A program made the position numbers and the translations under genes. Positions 1 through 6,937 of a DNA stretch of 64,000 bases are shown piece after piece; the stretch's first letter is position 1, and every line of letters begins with the position of its first letter. The DNA lies in contig JAUNGM010000001.1 in the NCBI GenBank assembly GCA_030524545.1, forward strand, positions 124,001 to 188,000. Reading direction: 5' to 3'. Below the pieces are notes generated by a model, which saw only the letters and a program-made list of their open reading frames with translations, ran no database searches and was not told the origin of the DNA. The stretch comes from Eubacteriales bacterium (lineage in GTDB: Bacteria > Bacillota > Clostridia > Lachnospirales > Lachnospiraceae).

Positions 1-339
1 AAAGTCAACATCAAAAATCACATCACCGTTAAGGAGAAGAAAATCCTCCGTCAAATATTTCCTCAACTGAATAAGAGCCCCGGCATTTCCAAGAGGTACT
101 GACTCTTTAAAATATCTGATTTTCACACCGAATTTACTGCCATCCCCAAAATAATCCTCAATAATGTGTCCCATATGAGAGATTGTAATAATCAGTTCTG
201 TAAATCCCTGACTTCTAAGACATTCTATTTCATGCTCCAAAATCGGTTTTCCGTCAATTTTTATCATTGGCTTTGGAATACTACCGGCAACAGTTGAAAT
301 TCGTGTTCCCTTCCCGCCTGCCATAATTACAGTTTTCAT
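1..339 (-). CDS. hddC: Sugar-phosphate nucleotidyltransferase (HddC/RmlA-like), 5' part only
   Basis: The first 113 residues of a nucleotidyltransferase are visible; the rest lies beyond the window edge. The start is the ATG at 339, with GGAGG about 8 bases upstream. The N-terminus has the NTP-binding signature MAGGKGTR, then PKPM and an LLLNGDV segment with the metal-binding Asp, as in the GT-A-fold transferases RmlA, GlmU and HddC. It lies directly after the heptose genes gmhA and hddA, so the likely reaction is transfer of GMP to D-glycero-alpha-D-manno-heptose 1-phosphate. The fold and nucleotide motif are seen; the heptose substrate is inferred from neighbours. No GmhB-type phosphatase is visible in the window. 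It could be fused to the missing C-terminus or lie downstream. A glucose- or mannose-1-phosphate enzyme is the alternative. Confidence 0.75.
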   Translation of the reverse strand, partial: MKTVIMAGGKGTRISTVAGSIPKPMIKIDGKPILEHEIECLRSQGFTELIITISHMGHIIEDYFGDGSKFGVKIRYFKESVPLGNAGALIQLRKYLTEDFLLLNGDVIFDVDF

Positions 340-356
340 AAGAACCTCCGGACATA

Positions 357-1103
357 CTATTCTTTATTACGATATTTCCAGATTAATCGAATAATCTTTA
401 TGTCATCTATAAAATATCTTTTGAATAAGCGCCTTGGCTCATTGAGGAACCGGTAAAACCACTCAAGTCCATGATTACTCATCCACTTTGGCGCTCTTTT
501 TATTCTTCCCGCAAGAAAATCCACGGTTGCTCCTGCACAAACAGAAACCTTTGCTCCGTATTTCAAATAATTTTCAAATATCCACTTTTCCTGTTTCGGG
601 CATCCCAGACATGCCAATAAAATGTCAGGATGAACCCTTGATATCATATGATTTATTTTTTTTAGTTCCTCCTCATCTTTGTCAAATCCCAACGGAGGTT
701 CATAAGTTCCGGCAATTACGATATCCGGAAAATCTTTTCTTAAATTTTCTGCTGCCTGTTCAGACACTCCATTTCGTCCGCCTAAAATGAAAATCGTGTA
801 TCCTTTATCTTGAGCCAGCTTACAAATGCCTAATACCAGATCCGATCCGGAGACTTTTTCCTTGACTGGCCTTTTATGCCATTTTGCGATCCACACTAGC
901 GGCTGTCCATCAACCAGCACCATATCGGCTCGGTCTGCAATCTCCTTAAAATAAGAATCGTTCTCAAGTTTCAGAACAACATCAACATTAATCTCCACAA
1001 CAAAAGCTGGAATTCCTTTTAAAATCAACTGATCTATAGATCGTACAGCTTCTTCGAAATTCAGGTTATTGACATATGTATTAAGCAACGGTTGTTTTAA
1101 CAT
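357..1103 (-). CDS. WecG/TagA/CpsF family glycosyltransferase (GT26)
   Basis: A 248-residue glycosyltransferase of the WecG/TagA/CpsF family, which adds ManNAc-type or related sugars to an undecaprenyl-linked acceptor on the inner face of the membrane. Seen: the EINVDVV segment, the VLVDGQPLV motif with Asp65 (the position of the proposed catalytic base in TagA), the GG.NGVS nucleotide-sugar segment, LACLGCPKQEKW, and GATVDFLAGRIKRAPKW. The C-terminus is rich in Arg and Lys (EPRRLFKRY), as expected of the membrane-docking tail. A longer reading to 1211 would overlap gmhA. The ATG at 1103 has AAGGAGAG just upstream and gives the usual family length, so it is preferred. It sits between gmhA and the nucleotidyltransferase in the glycan cluster. 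Donor and acceptor cannot be read from the sequence. Confidence 0.88.
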   Translation of the reverse strand: MLKQPLLNTYVNNLNFEEAVRSIDQLILKGIPAFVVEINVDVVLKLENDSYFKEIADRADMVLVDGQPLVWIAKWHKRPVKEKVSGSDLVLGICKLAQDKGYTIFILGGRNGVSEQAAENLRKDFPDIVIAGTYEPPLGFDKDEEELKKINHMISRVHPDILLACLGCPKQEKWIFENYLKYGAKVSVCAGATVDFLAGRIKRAPKWMSNHGLEWFYRFLNEPRRLFKRYFIDDIKIIRLIWKYRNKE

Positions 1104-1180
1104 ACTCTCTCCTTCTTTTATTGCATTTTTATGTACAGGCCTGATTTTCCTTACAGAATTTTCTTTCTTAAACACATAGT

Positions 1181-1825
1181 TCAGAAAAAATAATCCTCCA
1201 GCATTAAACACCAGCAGTGATATACCGGGAGATGCAATTCCTGAACCTTATACGTCTCCACCTCGGGTACTTTTACAGCTACATCAGAAACTGCAGCCAG
1301 TTCTCCGCCTGCCGCACCTGTAAGTCCAATTACTTTTATGCCAAGAGCTCTGGCAACAATCGTTGCACTCATAATATTCTGACTGTTCCCAGAGGTAGAA
1401 ATTCCCAAAAACACATCTCCCGCTCTACCAAAACCATACAACTGCTGCGCAAAAACCCCCAGCCCATCCACATCATTGATATAAGCCGTTGTCAATGCTT
1501 CATGAGCCACCAGCGGAATCGCCATCAAACTCTGCTCCAAATTATGTGCAAGATTTGTCCCTCTGACAGGATCCAGGCTTTTTAATTTCTGCGCAAATTC
1601 CGCAGATACGGGACGAGGTTTCCGGAAACGCTTCATCAGTTCCCCTGCGATGTGCTCCGCATCTGCCGCCGAACCGCCATTGCCCGCAATCAAAAGTTTT
1701 CCACCGCAGGAAAAACATTCCTCCAGAATAAAATAAGCATCAATAATTTCCTGCTTAATGCACCTCAATGCAGGATATCTGTCTAATAAACTTTCAAGAT
1801 GCTTCTGCAATTTTTGTTCTAACAT
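1181..1825 (-). CDS. gmhA: Sedoheptulose-7-phosphate isomerase (GmhA, SIS domain)
   Basis: A 214-residue SIS-domain protein matching GmhA, which converts sedoheptulose 7-phosphate to D-glycero-D-manno-heptose 7-phosphate, the first step of nucleotide-heptose synthesis. Seen: the phosphosugar loop GNGGSAADA (48-56), a nearby His58 and Glu62 in HIAGELM, a second phosphate loop STSGNSQN, and the C-terminal QELHLPVYH segment with the zinc/active-site residues typical of GmhA. Length is close to E. coli GmhA, with about 20 extra residues. It is followed by the WecG-like transferase and preceded by the heptose kinase gene, 32 bases away. That context supports GmhA over other SIS isomerases such as DiaA. 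It is cytoplasmic. Confidence 0.87.
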   Translation of the reverse strand: MLEQKLQKHLESLLDRYPALRCIKQEIIDAYFILEECFSCGGKLLIAGNGGSAADAEHIAGELMKRFRKPRPVSAEFAQKLKSLDPVRGTNLAHNLEQSLMAIPLVAHEALTTAYINDVDGLGVFAQQLYGFGRAGDVFLGISTSGNSQNIMSATIVARALGIKVIGLTGAAGGELAAVSDVAVKVPEVETYKVQELHLPVYHCWCLMLEDYFF

Positions 1826-1857
1826 TTCTACTTTCCCTGATATCCTTATAAAATAGC

Positions 1858-2853
1858 TTAATCCTCTGTTTTCGAAGAATTATAAATCACTCTGGAACCA
1901 TTACCTTCAAATTTAAACGGAATATACATCAATTCCTTCAATACCTCTTTTACCCTCTGCTGATTTTGGGGAGGTACATAGAATATAAGAAATCCTCCGT
2001 TTCCAGCACCAAGAAGTTTGCCTCCATAGGCACCTGCATCCATTCCCTTCTGGTACAGACAGTCTATACAGTCTGTCGAAATCGCTCTCCCTGTCCGTTT
2101 CTTCATCTTCCATGTCGTATCCAGTAAATATCCAAACTCATCCAAATCCCTGGATTCATCTGTAAGAACCTTTTCTGCCTGTTCAACAAGCCCATACATA
2201 CGCCGAAGAACATCATGGTTTTTTTTATCTGTTACATGATTTGAACGCTGTACATCCGAAGAAAGCCTGCTGAAACCGGTAAAAAACATTAAGAGATTTT
2301 CATTCAGTTTTTTCTTTCTCTCCAAAGAAAAAGCAATTGGAGTCACTTTATATCCGTCTCGGTTAAAGTCCACCCTGTTAAAACCTCCATAAGCTGCCGC
2401 TATCTGATCCTGCCATCCCCCGGCTTCCCTGCAAAGTTCCCGTTCAAGAAAAATTGCTTCGTCCGCCAGCTTTTTCTTATCTATACCCGTATTCCCCCGA
2501 AGCGCATGAAATGCATTCAACATTCCAACTGCAAAAGAGGAACTGGTTCCAAGTCCGGATCTGGCTGGCAGATCAGCTTCATAAGTCAATCGAATCTTAT
2601 GCATATTCATCATTTTCATAGCATTCCGAATCGCAGGATGCTGAATATCTTCCGTATCAGCAACCCTTTCAATTCTGGAATAGGAGAGTTCTGTTGAATA
2701 ATCAAAAAATCCCGGCAAATATCTTACCGTCACATAACAGTATTTATCAAATGTTGTGGACAGTACAGCCCCTTCATTCTCCCTGAAATAATCTTCTATG
2801 TCTGTCCCTCCGCCAAAAAAAGACATACGGAACGGGGTCTTGGTTATAACCAT
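1858..2853 (-). CDS. hddA: D-glycero-D-manno-heptose 7-phosphate kinase (HddA-type GHMP kinase)
   Basis: A 331-residue GHMP-superfamily kinase. The N-terminus TPFRMSFFGGGTD is the substrate-binding signature of HddA/fucokinase-like members, and PARSGLGTSSSF (about residues 96-107) is the ATP phosphate-binding motif. LLGAGNGGFLIFY near the C-terminus is the third GHMP motif. HddA phosphorylates heptose 7-phosphate at C1 to give the alpha-1,7-bisphosphate that leads to GDP-heptose. Adjacency to gmhA supports this role. The start at 2853 has GAGGAAT upstream, and the gene begins 4 bases after the VanZ-like gene ends, so the two are surely co-transcribed. The family assignment is firm; heptose rather than another sugar phosphate is inferred from context. 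Confidence 0.87.
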   Translation of the reverse strand: MVITKTPFRMSFFGGGTDIEDYFRENEGAVLSTTFDKYCYVTVRYLPGFFDYSTELSYSRIERVADTEDIQHPAIRNAMKMMNMHKIRLTYEADLPARSGLGTSSSFAVGMLNAFHALRGNTGIDKKKLADEAIFLERELCREAGGWQDQIAAAYGGFNRVDFNRDGYKVTPIAFSLERKKKLNENLLMFFTGFSRLSSDVQRSNHVTDKKNHDVLRRMYGLVEQAEKVLTDESRDLDEFGYLLDTTWKMKKRTGRAISTDCIDCLYQKGMDAGAYGGKLLGAGNGGFLIFYVPPQNQQRVKEVLKELMYIPFKFEGNGSRVIYNSSKTED

Positions 2854-2857
2854 GTCT

Positions 2858-3535
2858 CTATTCCTCTATTCTATGTTTTTTGCGTTCCCTCGCCCTCCAT
2901 ATCTCAACTGCCAATGCTCCCAAAGCAGTTCCAATGGTATTCGAAAGAATATCGTCGATATCACATGTTCCGGAATGCATAATAAGCTGTCCAGTTTCGA
3001 TTACAACCGTAAAAAGCAGACCGAAAGAGACCGCAGAAAGAAATTTTTTCTTATAGCAGCCGCTGGTTATAAGAGGAAACAGGAGTCCCAGAGGAATAAA
3101 CAACGCTATATTCAGCAAAAAATGATTAAAGTTTTCCAAGCCATCATCCTGCATCCAATTTAGCAGTTCCATCTGCACAGCGGAATTCGACCCTCCCTCA
3201 CGCATAAAAGTAGTAATATATAATACCGCGAAAATATAAGCAATAAATGTAAGCAATACACCAATTTGAAATTGGGGCTTCTCCCTTATGATCATATAGA
3301 TTTTCCACACTGAAAATAAGCAGGAATATATAATAGCAACCGCATACAGAATCAACCCAGCCTCACCCAGATATCTCCCAACAGCTATAAACATTCCAAC
3401 GATACATCCGTATATCAGCAAGACACATCCTGCCAAATTGGATATAACTCTTTTATTTTCCGAACGTATCATTACGATACTTAACAATGTAAAATATCCA
3501 AGTATGATTAAAAGCATGCTAAAAAAGAAATCCAT
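2858..3535 (-). CDS. VanZ-like family membrane protein
   Basis: A 225-residue integral membrane protein with about five to six hydrophobic helices. The C-terminal half carries the VanZ-type pattern: NIALFIPLGLLFPL, a following TVVIETGQLI segment, and DIDDILSNTIGTALG, where the D-DI..N..G motif is characteristic. VanZ-like proteins are often found in surface-polysaccharide clusters; their biochemical role is poorly defined, apart from teicoplanin resistance in enterococci. Here the gene lies between the Wzz-BY-kinase and the heptose kinase, so a role in glycan assembly or membrane housekeeping is more likely than antibiotic resistance. The start is supported by AAAGGA upstream of the ATG at 3535. 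Confidence 0.8.
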   Translation of the reverse strand: MDFFFSMLLIILGYFTLLSIVMIRSENKRVISNLAGCVLLIYGCIVGMFIAVGRYLGEAGLILYAVAIIYSCLFSVWKIYMIIREKPQFQIGVLLTFIAYIFAVLYITTFMREGGSNSAVQMELLNWMQDDGLENFNHFLLNIALFIPLGLLFPLITSGCYKKKFLSAVSFGLLFTVVIETGQLIMHSGTCDIDDILSNTIGTALGALAVEIWRARERKKHRIEE

Positions 3536-3567
3536 AATGTTTTCCTTTACCTCAGTGTAAATCCATC

Positions 3568-5220
3568 CTATATATTATCCTGCTCATCTTTTTCATTTTG
3601 CTGATTACTTTCAGCCTGGAAGAGCAGATCCACGAAGCTGTCACTCGTGGTCACTTCTGAAGTTTCCCTTTGTGTTTCTGATCCACTGTCTCCGGCAAAT
3701 CCGGCAACCAGCGAGCTGATATTGCTGTCATCGCTTTCCGGAGAAATACCGTCCTGATTTTCCGTATATTCCAGATTCAGGTCCATCAGCGGTTCCGCCT
3801 GGCTTCTGGCTTTATTTTCTGCCTTTTTTATTTTTTCTTTTTCCTTGACAGGGTTTTTGATACCGCGTTCACTGACCTGGACTCCGTTTACAATACATCC
3901 CAGAATGCTGATGCCTGATTTTTCAATACGCTCCAGGGCATCCTTGATCTCCTGCATGGATGCCGTATCATAGCGGACCACAAACAGGGCATCGGATGCA
4001 ATCTGGTTCAGGCTCATAGGATCGGCAGTAAGTCCTACAGGCGCAGTATCCATTAGCACATAATCATAATGTTCCGCCAGCTTCCGGACAACGCTGAACA
4101 GGTTGCTGTCCAGCGGAATGGAACTTCTCTCAAGTACAGTAGGAAGGATATCCAGATATCCTGTCAGGTTAGTGACAGCCTCTTTCTCCGTAATATCCCC
4201 CGCATACAGTGCATTCAGGGAATGTTCGTAATCCACTTTATTCAGAAAAAGCCTTCCGAGAGTCGGATTTTTCATATCAAAGTCAATCAAAAGCACATGC
4301 TTCTCCAGATCCGACAACTGGATTGCCAGATTTGCGATCATGTTTGTTTTTCCCTCGTTTCTTAATGCAGAGGTAATGTAAATGATATGGGGCCCTTCCT
4401 TCTTTCTCAGACGGTTGCGGATAATATGCGCAGCCGAAGCAAAGCTCTCTCCTACCTCCGAACGTGAATCGTCCTCTACCAATATGGACTTTTTCTTATC
4501 AAAATAGGCTTTGTCATCTGCAATCTCACACAAAATTTCCAGTCCGTAGGCAGTCTCGATATCCTGTACATTAAGCAGGGTCGGGTGCATGATCAGTTCC
4601 AGCAGGGTAATTCCGATCCCAAGACCGAAGCCCAGCAGCGCCATGTAGCCCCAGAGAATGATATTGATACTTCCGCCGATCAGGTATTTGGAACTTGGTT
4701 CATTGATCACGGAAACACTGCCGATACTTAAGGTTTCCATCAGGATCTCGGGTGCCGTGCTGTTGATCTCGGAAAGGATCGTAATTCCTTCCTTCGAGCT
4801 GCGCCAGTACAGGGACATTTCAATGATCTGGGTTTCATTGTACTGAGTGAGAGACAGATTATCTGCAATATCCTTTGTCGTGACTCCCAAAAGCCCCAGA
4901 GAATCAATGATCTCTTTCAGCATCTTATCGCTTTTTAAGACATAGGCAACCGCATCCACCATATCTTCCGCCATATTGATGTCATTGTAATTGGGAAAAT
5001 CGTATCCGGAAGTAAACAATCCGGAATGCGTCTGTGTATTCACGGAAAAGGAGCTCGTAATAATGTATTCCTTGCTCATTTCGCCCCGCAGGTAGGAAAT
5101 ACCGGAGAGCACGATACCGATCAGCAGCCCCGCCGCTGTCAGCGCAGTTATCAGAATACGATGTTTGATAATTCCATACAGGACATCGCCGATCCTTATA
5201 TGAATCCCGTTATTCCTCAC
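3568..5220 (-). CDS. Wzz-BY-kinase fusion (polysaccharide co-polymerase and tyrosine autokinase)
   Basis: A 550-residue protein of the CapA/CapB (Wzc) type. The N-terminal Wzz part has TM1 at about 20-42 and TM2 at about 180-210, flanking an extracellular loop. The cytoplasmic ATPase has Walker A SALRNEGKT, Walker A' LLIDFDMKNP and Walker B VLMDTAPVG. The family controls chain length and export of surface polysaccharide by cyclic autophosphorylation. Two oddities: the loop reads GKT rather than the usual GKS/T-rich form, and the roughly 100-residue C-terminal tail is polar, acidic and nearly free of tyrosine, so the usual tyrosine cluster is missing. The apparent start is GTG at 5220, overlapping the upstream gene by 11 bases, with AAAGGAAAC before it. 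The tight coupling to the MotB-like gene is unusual for this family. Confidence 0.85.
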   Translation of the reverse strand: MRNNGIHIRIGDVLYGIIKHRILITALTAAGLLIGIVLSGISYLRGEMSKEYIITSSFSVNTQTHSGLFTSGYDFPNYNDINMAEDMVDAVAYVLKSDKMLKEIIDSLGLLGVTTKDIADNLSLTQYNETQIIEMSLYWRSSKEGITILSEINSTAPEILMETLSIGSVSVINEPSSKYLIGGSINIILWGYMALLGFGLGIGITLLELIMHPTLLNVQDIETAYGLEILCEIADDKAYFDKKKSILVEDDSRSEVGESFASAAHIIRNRLRKKEGPHIIYITSALRNEGKTNMIANLAIQLSDLEKHVLLIDFDMKNPTLGRLFLNKVDYEHSLNALYAGDITEKEAVTNLTGYLDILPTVLERSSIPLDSNLFSVVRKLAEHYDYVLMDTAPVGLTADPMSLNQIASDALFVVRYDTASMQEIKDALERIEKSGISILGCIVNGVQVSERGIKNPVKEKEKIKKAENKARSQAEPLMDLNLEYTENQDGISPESDDSNISSLVAGFAGDSGSETQRETSEVTTSDSFVDLLFQAESNQQNEKDEQDNI

Positions 5221-6937
5221 GTTTTGTTTCCTTTCTTGTTTCTTTCCTGTCTGAAGGTTTCTTTTTCTTCAGAAGCATTGTCACTGCAAAAATGCCAAAC
5301 AGAAGGATACAGCCGCCTGCAGCCGCTATCACAATATTCTGCATGGTCCAGATCGTTACGGAAAATTCCTGCAGAGCCTTATTTTCTGCAAATTCAAACT
5401 CATACTTTTTATTTTTATCTCCGTTCAGAAGTACGTAATAGCTTCCTCCCGGAAGATTTTCAAAGGTCTCTGCCGATCCGCTGGTCGTCCAGGTACGAAT
5501 CAGCTCGTCATCGCTGTTATACAATGCCATATTTGCATTTGAAACAGGTTTGCCGAAGAGTTCATCTTTCGCATCAACGGTTACACGCACCACATAGTTC
5601 ATAAGATCCAGGGAAATTTCTGCCTCATCCTCAATCCTTCCCTCTTCAGAAACAAAAATCTCTGCCGGGGTGTCATCAAACTTATAATTTTCAGGTGCAC
5701 TGATCTGCTGAAGCTGATAGGTGGTATTTTTTTCCAGATCTGTGAATATGATCTCTCCGTTTTTATCCGTCACCGCACTCTTCGACAGCTCCGGATCCTT
5801 CTCACAGATCAGGGCAAATTCCGCCCCCTCCAGCTTCAGATTTGTATAGAGTTCGTCTGTTAATTTCAGTTTGATCTTTGTTTTTTCACAGGAAAATTTC
5901 AAAGCTTCCGGAATACTTCCGTCCTTCTTTTCCACCGTGACATCCGTACTGTGTTTTATGCTGGCATAATACTGCGGTATGGTTCCCTGGGTGACCGTAT
6001 ATTGTCCCAGATACAGTTCCTTGCTCTCACCATAGCCTTCTTCATCGAAGGTTACTGTGTCAGCCAGCTCATTCCTGGCATAACGTACAGAGTTATCGGC
6101 AGTAATGATATCTTCTGCCGCAGTCACCTGAAAGGTGCCGTCCAAAAGCGGTTCGTGGGTTTCCATATCCTCGATCGTAATGGGAATCACGTTCTTGGAT
6201 GGCGAAATCTCGATGGATACCACATAGGGATCCGGCCAGTCATAAATATCATCAATATCAAATGGTACGGCCTCCGTCAGGTCATACCCCTCCAGTTCTG
6301 TGATCTGTTTAAAATAGTAATGGCCTTCCTCCACCTTTTCCGGAAGATAGAAAACACCTTCTTCTGTGGTTTCGTAATTCCGGTATTCGATCTTCTCAGG
6401 ATAATAAGTATTCAGGAAACGCAGCGCACCTCCGTCGCCTTTGACCTGTTCCTCGTATAATTCAAAGGTGATTCCGGCTTCCCGGATCGCACGGCCTGTT
6501 TCTTCATCAACGACAGTCGCATAAACAGCAGCCTTGTTCCAGTCCTCCCCATTGTGGGTAGGAAGGGGGTATTCGTAATTATATTCCGGGTCGGTTCCTA
6601 TGCCGGTGCCGCTTCCACCGCCGCCATCTCCGTCATAATCTTCCGTACCGTCATCCTCTTCCTCCTCATCTTCTCCTTTGTCGTCATTGCCTCCGCTGTC
6701 CTCGTCGTTTTCGGTTTCCGGATAATGGTATGCCTCCTGTGTTTCATCACCCAGTTCATCATCCACGTTATAGCTGTCTCCGACTTCAGCATCCGGCTGC
6801 GAATTCTCCGGTATCTGCATCAGATACAGGATCAGCAGCATAATGATCAGCAGAAGGACAAGTACGAGAGCTGACATAAGATCCGTATTGGACTGCCAGT
6901 AATTGATCTCCCCATGAGTCCCTTTCTTTTTTTTCAT
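5210..6937 (-). CDS. MotB-like plug fused to SpaA/CnaB-like surface stalk
   Basis: A 575-residue protein with an unusual architecture. Residues 12-41 resemble the MotB/ZorB plug helix: NYWQSNTDLMSALV followed by a long hydrophobic run, with Asp19 at the position of the proton-binding aspartate. Next is a very acidic linker (about 42-115, Glu/Asp/Gly rich). About 400 residues follow of repeated beta-rich modules of the prealbumin/SpaA/CnaB kind (for example TDKNGEIIFTDL, GTFQVTA, YYVLLNGD). A second membrane helix lies at about 535-556, with a Lys/Arg-rich tail. There is no OmpA peptidoglycan-binding domain and no LPXTG motif, so both termini are probably cytoplasmic with the stalk outside. 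The ATG at 6937 overlaps the MotA-like stop as ATGA; a GTG at 6952 is the alternative start. The role is inferred: the partner of the channel subunit encoded just before it. Confidence 0.72.
   Translation of the reverse strand: MKKKKGTHGEINYWQSNTDLMSALVLVLLLIIMLLILYLMQIPENSQPDAEVGDSYNVDDELGDETQEAYHYPETENDEDSGGNDDKGEDEEEEDDGTEDYDGDGGGGSGTGIGTDPEYNYEYPLPTHNGEDWNKAAVYATVVDEETGRAIREAGITFELYEEQVKGDGGALRFLNTYYPEKIEYRNYETTEEGVFYLPEKVEEGHYYFKQITELEGYDLTEAVPFDIDDIYDWPDPYVVSIEISPSKNVIPITIEDMETHEPLLDGTFQVTAAEDIITADNSVRYARNELADTVTFDEEGYGESKELYLGQYTVTQGTIPQYYASIKHSTDVTVEKKDGSIPEALKFSCEKTKIKLKLTDELYTNLKLEGAEFALICEKDPELSKSAVTDKNGEIIFTDLEKNTTYQLQQISAPENYKFDDTPAEIFVSEEGRIEDEAEISLDLMNYVVRVTVDAKDELFGKPVSNANMALYNSDDELIRTWTTSGSAETFENLPGGSYYVLLNGDKNKKYEFEFAENKALQEFSVTIWTMQNIVIAAAGGCILLFGIFAVTMLLKKKKPSDRKETRKETKREE

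Noticed and set aside
5210-5330. LPXTG sorting signal at the end of the MotB-CnaB protein
   Set aside because: The C-terminal membrane helix and basic tail are present, but no LPXTG-like motif precedes them.
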